From: Pseudosporangium ferrugineum
GTDB lineage: Bacteria; Actinomycetota; Actinomycetes; Mycobacteriales; Micromonosporaceae
Direction of reading: 5' to 3'
Assembly: GCF_003002065.1 (NCBI RefSeq)
Contig: NZ_PVZG01000006.1
Span: 310,001-374,000 of the forward strand
Length of the DNA: 64,000 nucleotides
The position numbers were made by a program, and so were the translations under genes. The notes below the pieces were generated by a model. That model searched no databases. It was not told the origin of the DNA and saw nothing but the letters and a program-made list of their open reading frames with translations. Below are positions 56,942 through 64,000 of the stretch, piece after piece (the stretch's first letter is position 1; each line of letters begins with the position of its first letter).

Positions 56942-59131
56942 ATGAAGCACAGGGAGAACGTCACGGGCATGGCGGCACGCGCCGCGGTGTGGAGCGCCCG
57001 GCACCGCACTCTGGCGATCCTCGGCTGGATCGCGTTCGTCGTCGGGGTAACCATCCTCAGTGGACACCTCGGCCTGCGCGAGGCCTCCGCCGGTGACCAG
57101 GGGCACGGCGAGTCCGGCCGGGCGGACCGGATCGTCGAGCAGGCCGGCTTCCCGGTCCGGCCGGCCGCCGAGATGGTCATCGTCCAGGGCGCCGGACGGG
57201 ACGCCGCGGTCAAGGACGCGACGCGGACGCTCGAGGCGCGGCCCGAGGTGGCCACCGTCGCCGCCCCGCTGGTCTCGCCCGACCGCACCTCGACGCTCGT
57301 GTCCTTCACCCTGAAGGGCGACCCCGAGACGGCGAAGGACCGGGTGCAGCCGGTGCTCGACGCCGTCGCCGGAGTGCAGGGGCGGCACCCCGGCCTGTAC
57401 GTCGCCGAGGCCGGTGACGCCAGCGGCGACAAGTTGATCGGCGACTCGCTCGACGAGGGCCTGAACCGGCTGTCGATGCTCTCCATCCCGATCACCCTCG
57501 GCATCCTGCTGGTGGCGTTCGGCGCGGTGGTCGCCGCGCTGCTGCCGGTCGGGCTGGCCGTCACCGCCGTGGTCGCCGCCGTCGGACTGCTCGCGGGGGC
57601 GAGCCGACTGGTGCCGGCCGTGGACACCACGATGCACGTGATGCTGCTCGTCGGCCTGGCGGTCGGCGTCGACTACTGCCTCTTCTACATCCGCCGGGAA
57701 CGCGACGAACGCCGCCTCGGCGCCGATCCGCACCGGGCCCTGGTCATCGCGGCGCAGACCTCGGGCCGCTCGATCTGGGTGTCCGGGCTCACCGTGATCG
57801 TCGCGATGGCCGGCATGTTCCTGACGTACGACGCGACGTTCCAGAGCTTCGCGGTGGGCACGATCCTGGTGGTCTCCACGGCCGTGCTGGGCTCGCTGAC
57901 CGTGCTGCCCGCCCTGCTCTCCGCGCTCGGCGACCGGGTCGACTCGATCAAGCTGCCCGGGCTGTACCGGCGGCGCAGCGAGGGCAGGGTGTGGAACGCG
58001 GTGCTCCGGGTCGTCCTCGCCAAGCCGCTGCTGTCCGCCGTGGTCGCGGTCGCGGCGCTCGCCACGCTGGCGGCACCGATGCTGGACCTGCGGACCAAGG
58101 GCGAGGGCCTGGCCGACCTGTCCCCGAAGGCGCCGATCGTGCAGGCGTTCACCCGGATCAACGCGGCCTTCCCGAGCGAGACGTCGCCCGCCGAGGTGGT
58201 GGTGCGGGCCACCACGGTCCGCGGCCCGGCCTTCGCGAAGGCCCTGGCGGACTTCAAGCGCACCGCGGTGCGCACCGGCGGGCTGCGCGAGCCCTTCGAG
58301 GTGCGGGTCAATCCGGCGGGCACGGTCGCGGTCGTGTCGGTGGGCCTGCCCGGCGACGGCAGCGACCGTACGTCGGAACGCGCGCTGGAGACCCTCCGGA
58401 CGTCGGTGGCGCCCCAGGCGTTCGGCCGGCTGCCGGGTGCGACGGTGGCGGTCACCGGCGAGACGGCCGGCAACGTCGACTTCAACCGGCGGCTCGACGC
58501 GTCGCTGCCCTGGGTGTTCGGCTTCGTCCTGGGCCTGGCGTTCCTGCTGCTGCTGGTCTCGTTCCGCTCGGTCGTGGTGGCGGCGACCGGCGTGGTGCTC
58601 AACCTGCTGTCCGTCGCGGCGGCGTACGGAATGCTGGTCTACGTCTTCCAGTACGGTCACTTCGAGTCGCTGCTGGACTTCCGGGCGGCCGGCGGCATCA
58701 CCAACTGGATGCCGCTGTTCCTGTTCATCATCCTGTTCGGGCTCTCGATGGACTACCACGTGTTCGTCCTGAGCCGGATCCGTGAGGGCCACGACCGCGG
58801 CCTGCCCACCCGGGAGGCGGTGGCCCGCGGCATCGGCGGCACGGCGGGCGTCATCACCAGCGCGGCGGTGGTCATGGTGGCGGTGTTCGGGCTGTTCGCG
58901 ACCCTGCCGCTGATCTCCACCAAGCAGCTCGGGGTGGGCCTGGCCGCCGCGGTCCTGCTCGACGCGACGATCATCCGGGCGGTGCTGCTGCCGGCGGTGA
59001 TGGCGCTGCTCGGCGAGAAGAACTGGTGGCTGCCGCGCTGGCTGGGCTGGCTGCCGCAGGTCGCGCACGAGCCGCCGCCGGCCGCGCCCGCGCCGGTCGC
59101 CGGCGACCGCGAGCTCGTGCCCGCGGCCTGA
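56942..59131 (+). CDS. MMPL family RND exporter
   Basis: 729 aa, twelve membrane helices in the 1+5+1+5 RND arrangement with two extracellular loops. Typical blocks: VGLAVGVDYCLFYIRRERDE and GLSMDYHVFVLSRIREGHDR, with the Asp-Tyr pairs used for proton coupling. MMPL proteins export lipids or drugs. Start ATG 56942 or ATG 56969 (MAARAAVW). Followed by a perfect terminator. Confidence 0.92.
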   Translation: MKHRENVTGMAARAAVWSARHRTLAILGWIAFVVGVTILSGHLGLREASAGDQGHGESGRADRIVEQAGFPVRPAAEMVIVQGAGRDAAVKDATRTLEARPEVATVAAPLVSPDRTSTLVSFTLKGDPETAKDRVQPVLDAVAGVQGRHPGLYVAEAGDASGDKLIGDSLDEGLNRLSMLSIPITLGILLVAFGAVVAALLPVGLAVTAVVAAVGLLAGASRLVPAVDTTMHVMLLVGLAVGVDYCLFYIRRERDERRLGADPHRALVIAAQTSGRSIWVSGLTVIVAMAGMFLTYDATFQSFAVGTILVVSTAVLGSLTVLPALLSALGDRVDSIKLPGLYRRRSEGRVWNAVLRVVLAKPLLSAVVAVAALATLAAPMLDLRTKGEGLADLSPKAPIVQAFTRINAAFPSETSPAEVVVRATTVRGPAFAKALADFKRTAVRTGGLREPFEVRVNPAGTVAVVSVGLPGDGSDRTSERALETLRTSVAPQAFGRLPGATVAVTGETAGNVDFNRRLDASLPWVFGFVLGLAFLLLLVSFRSVVVAATGVVLNLLSVAAAYGMLVYVFQYGHFESLLDFRAAGGITNWMPLFLFIILFGLSMDYHVFVLSRIREGHDRGLPTREAVARGIGGTAGVITSAAVVMVAVFGLFATLPLISTKQLGVGLAAAVLLDATIIRAVLLPAVMALLGEKNWWLPRWLGWLPQVAHEPPPAAPAPVAGDRELVPAA

Positions 59132-59139
59132 TCGCCGGG

Positions 59140-59173
59140 ACGAGGGGCGACCGCGGAAGCGGTCGCCCCTCGT
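59140..59173. terminator. Perfect 15-bp hairpin, bidirectional terminator
   Basis: Arms 59140-59154 and 59159-59173 are exact complements with loop GGAA, between the MMPL (plus) and CsbD (minus) genes. Confidence 0.85.
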
Positions 59174-59189
59174 GGTGTCCCGGGGGACG

Positions 59190-59363
59190 TCAGCTCTTGA
59201 AGGCGTCCTTGATGTTCTCGCCGGCCTGCTTGAGCTTCGAGCCGGTCTGGTCGGCCTTGCCCTCGGCCTCGAGCCGCTCGTCGTCGGTGGCCTTGCCGAC
59301 GCCCTCCTTGGCCTTGCCGCCCAGTTCCTCGGCCTTGTTGTCGATCTTGTCGTCGATGCCCAC
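59190..59363 (-). CDS. CsbD-like stress protein
   Basis: 57 aa starting GTG 59363 (MGIDDKIDNKAEELGGKAKE), preceded by AGGAGG at ideal spacing. The hydrophilic Lys/Glu/Gly repeat pattern (GKAKEGVGKATDDERLEAEG and QTGSKLKQAGENIKDAF) is that of CsbD/YjbJ proteins, abundant small stress proteins of unknown action. Single gene, ended by the shared terminator. Confidence 0.9.
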   Translation of the reverse strand: MGIDDKIDNKAEELGGKAKEGVGKATDDERLEAEGKADQTGSKLKQAGENIKDAFKS

Positions 59364-59504
59364 GGAAACCTCCTGGGGAGCGTTGTCTACGAGTTCTCCC
59401 TACCCCCGGACGCGGCACCCAATCCTGCGGGGACGGGGCAGCGGGGCGTCGTTCGCTTCTCTACACTCCGTCGATATTGATCGACGTCGACGAATGGAGA
59501 CCGC

Positions 59505-60059
59505 GTGAGACGCTTCCTCAGGGCCGTGATGGCCGCCGCGCTGCTCGGCTCGGCGGCGGTGATCGTCGCGCCGGGTGCCGCCCAGGCCGCGGTGCCACCC
59601 TTCGACGCTTGCCGGTATTCGGGCAGCAATCCCACCATCAAGGTCAACAGCCATGCCACGACCGCCTACCACGACGCGCTCGGCGCCGGCATGAACCGGT
59701 GGAACGCCACCTCGGCCCCCGGTGTGTTCCAGTTCGCCGACCGGGGCGCGAACATCGAGGCGTGGACGATCTACAGCGCGGAGGACTGGTGGGCCGAGAC
59801 GGGGGCCCCGTGCAACTCCCAGCGGTACTGGACGTCCACGGTGCAGATGAACTTCAACGACCGCATGATGGCGGGCTTCAGCGTCCGGGAGAAGTGGGTC
59901 GTCGCCACCCACGAGCTGGGCCACGCCTACGGGCTCGGCCACGTGGAGATGAGCTGCGCCGGCCGGCCCTCGGTGATGGAACAGGGCACGGACAAGTTCG
60001 GATGCCCCGGCACGCCGCCCTGGGCCGACGACGTCGTCGGCGTCGACAACATCTACTAG
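59505..60059 (+). CDS. Secreted matrixin-type metalloprotease
   Basis: 184 aa from GTG 59505. Signal peptide to about residue 28 (GAAQAA). The zinc motif ATHELGHAYGLGH matches HExxHxxGxxH, and SVMEQG supplies the Met-turn. Two Cys pairs are possible. The length is that of a bare metzincin catalytic domain without propeptide. Followed 8 bp later by a lipoprotein gene. Confidence 0.88.
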   Translation: MRRFLRAVMAAALLGSAAVIVAPGAAQAAVPPFDACRYSGSNPTIKVNSHATTAYHDALGAGMNRWNATSAPGVFQFADRGANIEAWTIYSAEDWWAETGAPCNSQRYWTSTVQMNFNDRMMAGFSVREKWVVATHELGHAYGLGHVEMSCAGRPSVMEQGTDKFGCPGTPPWADDVVGVDNIY

Positions 60060-60067
60060 GAGGCGTC

Positions 60068-60643
60068 GTGAGAATTTTCCGAGCAGTGACCGTGCCGGCC
60101 GCCGTCGCGCTGATCGCCGCCCTGAGCGCTTGTGGCAGCACCGCGGGCCCGGCAGCGAGCGAGCCCGGCGCGAACACCAGGAACGTCGCGCACTTCGACG
60201 GCCCGGTCTACCGGACGGTCGACGCCCTCGACGCCGCCGCCGACATCGTGGTGCGGGGCACGGTGACGCGGTTGCGGGCCACCACGACGGAGCAGCGGTT
60301 GCAGCACGTCAGCACGCGGGCGAGGGAGCTCCCCCTGGCCCTCTACGAGGTGAGCACCGCCGAGGTGCTCCGCGGCTCGGCCGCACCGACGATCCTGGTC
60401 ACCAGGATCGACACCGAGCGGCTCGCGACGGATGCGCAGACCCCGTTCGAACCGGGCGGCGAGGTGGTGCTCTTCCTGCGCGACACGACGTACGAGTGGG
60501 AGGGCGCCGACGTGTACTCGGTGGTCGGCATGGATCAGGGGTTCTTCGCCGTCGAGGGCGGCAAGCTGCGCGGCGTGCAGAAGTCGGGCACCCCGGCTGC
60601 CGGGGGCCGCACGGTGGCCGAGGTCGCCCAGCAGGTGCGGTGA
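60068..60643 (+). CDS. Hypothetical lipoprotein
   Basis: 191 aa from GTG 60068 with AGGAGG upstream. The signal ends LIAALSACGS, giving lipid Cys22. The mature part is a beta-rich domain (DIVVRGTVTRLRATT, EVVLFLRDTTYEWEGADVYS) of a type common beside secreted proteases in actinomycetes; no family name is certain. Probably co-transcribed with the metalloprotease, which it may inhibit or chaperone. Confidence 0.8.
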   Translation: MRIFRAVTVPAAVALIAALSACGSTAGPAASEPGANTRNVAHFDGPVYRTVDALDAAADIVVRGTVTRLRATTTEQRLQHVSTRARELPLALYEVSTAEVLRGSAAPTILVTRIDTERLATDAQTPFEPGGEVVLFLRDTTYEWEGADVYSVVGMDQGFFAVEGGKLRGVQKSGTPAAGGRTVAEVAQQVR

Positions 60644-60697
60644 CCTCCGGCGGCCCGGGGCGTGACACTCCCCGGGCCGCCGGCCGGCCGCGACCGG

Positions 60698-62974
60698 TCA
60701 GGCCGGGGACACCGCCGGCGAGGGCATCAGCGAGGTCTTCGCCGCGAGGAGCTCGCTGAGCCGGGCCGGGGGCATCGGCCGCGCGAAGTGGTAGCCCTGC
60801 GCCGCGACGTAGCCCAGCGACAGCAGCTGCTCGGCCTGATCGGCCGTCTCGACGCCCTCGGCCACCGCGTGCAGGCCGAGCGCCTGGGCCAGGTGGATCA
60901 CCGCGGCCGAGACCGGCGGGCGGTCGTCGACCTGCGACTGGGTGAAGGAGCGGTCCAGCTTGATCTCGTCGATCGGGCAGTCGTGCAGCAGCGTCAGCGT
61001 CGAGTGCCCGGTGCCGAAGTCGTCCAGGGAGACGCGGACGCCCATCCGCCGCAGCCGCAGCAGGTTGATCACCGACGGCCCCGGCTCGAGCGCCATCGTC
61101 TCGGTGATCTCCAGGACCACCCGGTCGGCGTCGATGCCGTACTCGGCGAGCAGCGTGCCCACGTGCTCGGCGAAGCCGGGTTCGCGCAGGTCGCGGGCGG
61201 AGACGTTGACGTTGAGCACCCGCGGGGCGGCGTCGCCGTGGATGACGTTCCACTCGGCGAGCTGGGCGAAGGCCGTACGCATCACCCAGTGCCCGAGCTG
61301 CACGATCAGGCCGGTGCGCTCGGCGACCGGGATGAACGCGTCGGGGGCGAGCGTCCCGCGCAGCGGGTGGGCCCAGCGGACCAGCGCCTCGGCGCCCATG
61401 ATGTGGCCGTCGTCCAGCGAGACGATGGGCTGGTAGAGCAGGAACAGCTGGCCGTCCTCGATCGCGCCGCGCAGCTCGGAGCCCAGGTCGTTGCCGGTGA
61501 CCGCCATGGTCGGGTCGTAGTGCAGGCAGGCGGTGCCGGGGATGGTCTTGGCCGCGTACATCGCGATGTCGGCGTGGCGCAGCAGCACCGAGGGCCGGTC
61601 GCCGGTGCGCCCGTCCGCGATGCCGATGCTGGCCCGGATGGGCAGCTCGTGGCCGTCGGCGTACACGGGCTGCTTGAGGGCGTTCATCATCCGCTCCGCG
61701 GCCAGGTCCGCGGCGGCCGGGTCGGCGTCGTCCAGCACGACGACGAACTCGTCGCCGCCGAGCCGGGCGACGGTGTCCTCGGCGCGGACGCAGCCCTCCA
61801 GCCGCTTCGCCACCCCGACCAGCAGCAGGTCGCCGACCTCGTGTCCGAGGGTGTCGTTGACCTCCTTGAAGTCGTCGAGGTCGATGAGCGCCACGGCGAC
61901 CGGGCGGTCGCCGGGCGCGTTGAGGGCCTTCTCGAGCCGGGTGTGGAACAGCACCCGGTTGGGCAGCTCGGTCAGCCCGTCGTGGGTGGCGCTGTGATCG
62001 AGGCGGGCGAGCAGCCGGCTGTTGTCGCGGAACGCGGTCAGCTGGCGCAGCACCACCAGCGCGGTGAGCACCACCGCGGAGGCGACCACGACCGCCGCGT
62101 CGGAGCTGCGCGTCGCGGTCACGTAGATCAGCAGCCCGTCGACGGCGGCGACGGCCACGTACGGCAGCACGCTGAACGACCGGCGCCGGGGCTCGACCAC
62201 GCCGCGGCGGGTGCCGCCGGGGGTGGTGCGCTGGCGGGCGGCGGCCAGGACGGCGAAGTAGTAGACGATCGGCGTGCTCACCATGTCGGGGAAGAGGTGC
62301 GCGTCGACCGCCTCGAACGTGCCGCGGAACAGCGGCGCGACCGCACCGACGAACATGGCGACGGCGAGCAGCCGCAGCGCCTCGTTGTCGATGTGGGAAT
62401 GACTGGACAGTACGAACTTGGCCACCGCGAACACGGCCAGGATGGCGATCATCGTGACGAACAGCGACAGGTAGAAGCCCGCGTCGTCGCCGTTGCTCAG
62501 GGCCGTACGGGTGGAGAAGTGCCAGAGGAACACCGCGGCGGCCAGCATCATCGTGCCGGCGTCGAGCACCACCCGGAGCAGCTCGCCGGCCGACCGGCGG
62601 CCGAGTGGGAGCCGGAAGAGCGCGTACATGATGATCAGCACCCCGGTGCCGCACATGATCAGCATCACCGGCCCGGTCTGCGCCCCGCGCGGGTGGTCCT
62701 CGGAGAGGACGTCCACCGCCTGCGCGGCCACCCCGAACGCGATGAACACCGCGGCCGCCGTCAGGTGCCGCCAGAACCGCCGGGCGGCCGGCAACAGCGT
62801 CTCCGTCCGCGCGGTCCGGCGCAGGCCGACCACCAACAGGGCGCCGCCGACGATCGTGGGCAGCCAGAGGAGCAGGCGGGGCCCGACCGGGTGCACCACA
62901 TTGACGGCGAACCAGAGGGTCGCGACGAGTGCGGACACGCCGGACGCGCGCAGCAGCCGGTCCGATCCGTGCAC
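60698..62974 (-). CDS. Membrane GGDEF-EAL cyclic-di-GMP protein
   Basis: 758 aa from GTG 62974, with AAGGAG upstream. About eight membrane helices (up to residue 310), then GGDEF (ARLGGDEFVVVL, synthase motif intact) and EAL (GAEALVRWAHP, TETMAL, DDFGTGHSTL, DEIKLDRSF, EGVET; all key residues present). Both synthesis and breakdown of c-di-GMP are possible. In actinomycetes c-di-GMP controls development. Divergent from the GT2 gene. Confidence 0.92.
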   Translation of the reverse strand: MHGSDRLLRASGVSALVATLWFAVNVVHPVGPRLLLWLPTIVGGALLVVGLRRTARTETLLPAARRFWRHLTAAAVFIAFGVAAQAVDVLSEDHPRGAQTGPVMLIMCGTGVLIIMYALFRLPLGRRSAGELLRVVLDAGTMMLAAAVFLWHFSTRTALSNGDDAGFYLSLFVTMIAILAVFAVAKFVLSSHSHIDNEALRLLAVAMFVGAVAPLFRGTFEAVDAHLFPDMVSTPIVYYFAVLAAARQRTTPGGTRRGVVEPRRRSFSVLPYVAVAAVDGLLIYVTATRSSDAAVVVASAVVLTALVVLRQLTAFRDNSRLLARLDHSATHDGLTELPNRVLFHTRLEKALNAPGDRPVAVALIDLDDFKEVNDTLGHEVGDLLLVGVAKRLEGCVRAEDTVARLGGDEFVVVLDDADPAAADLAAERMMNALKQPVYADGHELPIRASIGIADGRTGDRPSVLLRHADIAMYAAKTIPGTACLHYDPTMAVTGNDLGSELRGAIEDGQLFLLYQPIVSLDDGHIMGAEALVRWAHPLRGTLAPDAFIPVAERTGLIVQLGHWVMRTAFAQLAEWNVIHGDAAPRVLNVNVSARDLREPGFAEHVGTLLAEYGIDADRVVLEITETMALEPGPSVINLLRLRRMGVRVSLDDFGTGHSTLTLLHDCPIDEIKLDRSFTQSQVDDRPPVSAAVIHLAQALGLHAVAEGVETADQAEQLLSLGYVAAQGYHFARPMPPARLSELLAAKTSLMPSPAVSPA

Positions 62975-63119
62975 GGTGACTCCTTCAGCTTCCGATCCGA
63001 TACCGCTCCATCGGTCGCCGAGGGCCCGGGGTGAGAGATTGCGGCCCGACTCACCGCGGACGCGTCCCGGACAACTCCGGTTCCGCCTTTCGTCACCCGG
63101 GGGGACGAGCGTGATCGGC

Positions 63120-64000
63120 ATGAATACCGTGCTGCTGTCGGTGGTCGTGCCGGTGTACCGGGTCGAGGGCTACCTCTATCAGTGCCTCGAGTCGATCCGG
63201 GCCGGGCTGACCGCCGCGGAGTCGGCGTCGGTCGAGGTCATCGCGGTCGACGACGCGTCGCCGGACGGCTGCGGGGCGATGCTCGACGGGTACGCCGACC
63301 GCCACGGCGACCTGCGGGTGGTGCACCTGAGCCGCAACGTGGGCCTGGGGCTCGCGCGCAACGCCGGGCTCGCCGAGGCCCGCGGTGACTACGTCTGGTT
63401 CGTCGACAGCGACGACTGGCTCCCGCCCGGCTCCGTCCGCGCCGTGCTCGACCGCCTGCGCGCCGACCGCCCGGACGTGCTGCTCGTGGACCACCTCCGG
63501 GTGCACGAGAACGGCCGCCTCGAGCCCGACGCCAGCAGCGGCGCGCTCAAGGACCCGGGCCTGCCCAGCCTGATCAGGCTCCAGCACACCGCCTGGAACC
63601 GGATCGTGCGCTGCGGCCTGCTCGAGGAGCTCGACCTGCGCTTCCTGCCCGGTTGGTACGAGGACGTCCCGTTCAGCAACCCGGTGCTGATCGCCGCCCG
63701 GAGCGTCTCCGTGCTCGACCGGGTCTGCTACCACTACCGGATCGGCCGGCTCGGGGCGATCACCGCGACCCGCAGCGAGCGGCACTTCGAGGCCTTCGAC
63801 CAGTACGACCGGATGCTCGCCTGGGTCGCCGCGCGCGATCCCGAGCCGTGGCTGCGGCACCAGCTGTTCACCTTGATGGTCAACCACCTGCTGGTGGTGG
63901 CGGGCAACGACGGCCGCCTGCACCCGGGCCGCCGGCGGGCGTTCTTCAAGCGCCTGGTCGCGCACTACCGCCGCTACCTGCCGGCGGGCTATCCGGGCCA
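63120..64000 (+). CDS. GT2 family glycosyltransferase, C-terminus beyond window
   Basis: About 293 codons visible from ATG 63120 (GTG 63111 possible). Motifs: SVVVPVYRVEGYL, VIAVDDASPDGC, RNVGLGLARNAGLAEARGDY, FVDSDDWLPPG (DxD-type), and WYEDVPFSNP. This is the teichoic-acid/capsule GT-A group. The acceptor is unknown. The gene leaves the window still open. Confidence 0.88.
   Translation, partial: MNTVLLSVVVPVYRVEGYLYQCLESIRAGLTAAESASVEVIAVDDASPDGCGAMLDGYADRHGDLRVVHLSRNVGLGLARNAGLAEARGDYVWFVDSDDWLPPGSVRAVLDRLRADRPDVLLVDHLRVHENGRLEPDASSGALKDPGLPSLIRLQHTAWNRIVRCGLLEELDLRFLPGWYEDVPFSNPVLIAARSVSVLDRVCYHYRIGRLGAITATRSERHFEAFDQYDRMLAWVAARDPEPWLRHQLFTLMVNHLLVVAGNDGRLHPGRRRAFFKRLVAHYRRYLPAGYPG

Overview
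The window is high-GC actinobacterial chromosome: GTG starts are common, genes are tightly packed with many 4-bp stop/start overlaps, and the families are typical of filamentous actinomycetes. A Micromonosporaceae host, perhaps Actinoplanes or a relative, fits best, but this is inference. I see no tRNA, rRNA, CRISPR array, integrase, transposase or relaxase.

Layout. 1-3.2 kb holds regulators (a cut-off SARP/AfsR-type gene, an atypical LuxR-type gene, a TetR gene). 3.2-11.4 kb is a D-alanine/cell-wall cluster: D-Ala ligase, acyltransferase-3 protein, ATPase regulator, alanine racemase, an acyltransferase paralogue lacking the catalytic His, a CapA lipoprotein and an S66 LD-carboxypeptidase. 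11.4-29.2 kb is locus A of a type IV secretion-like machine: DUF6668-like protein, ECF sigma factor, a protein with two SLT-like domains lacking the catalytic Glu plus a ricin-type lectin, a LysM/subtilase-like protein lacking the catalytic His and Ser, a LuxR-type regulator, anti-sigma factor, lipoprotein, SCO6880-type protein, VirB4-like ATPase, VirD4/TraG-like coupling ATPase, a beta-trefoil membrane protein, a large protein of unknown function and a disordered protein. 29.3-31.8 kb has an MFS exporter, a receiver protein and peptide deformylase. 31.8-37.9 kb (minus strand) carries pseudaminic-acid-type genes (PseB, C, F, G types). 38.1-45.8 kb (plus strand) carries an ACP, ketoreductase, acyl-activating enzyme, LuxE, LuxC and two glycosyltransferase-type membrane genes. 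45.9-50.8 kb is LysR, SDR, MarR, histidine kinase and a serine hydrolase. 50.9-56.1 kb is locus B of the secretion machine: a duplicated four-Cys domain fused to a pilin-like module, a free pilin-like protein, a VirB8/TcpC-like protein, a VirB6/TrbL-like protein and an SLT-GH19 wall hydrolase. 56.2-64 kb has a NarL regulator, MMPL exporter, CsbD, matrixin protease, lipoprotein, GGDEF-EAL protein and a cut-off glycosyltransferase.

The main result is a shared promoter, GTGAACC-N16-CGT(T/C), always with a 16-nt spacer. I found eight exact copies and one with ATGAACC. All nine precede genes of loci A and B or their regulators. They tie the two loci, separated by about 21 kb of unrelated genes, into one probable ECF sigma regulon. 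The system has VirB3/B4-, VirD4-, VirB2-, VirB6- and VirB8-like parts and an active-looking wall hydrolase but no relaxase. It also has envelope proteins built from catalytically dead enzyme folds. I infer a chromosomal, protein-exporting (not DNA-transferring) T4SS-like machine. All motif searching was by eye.
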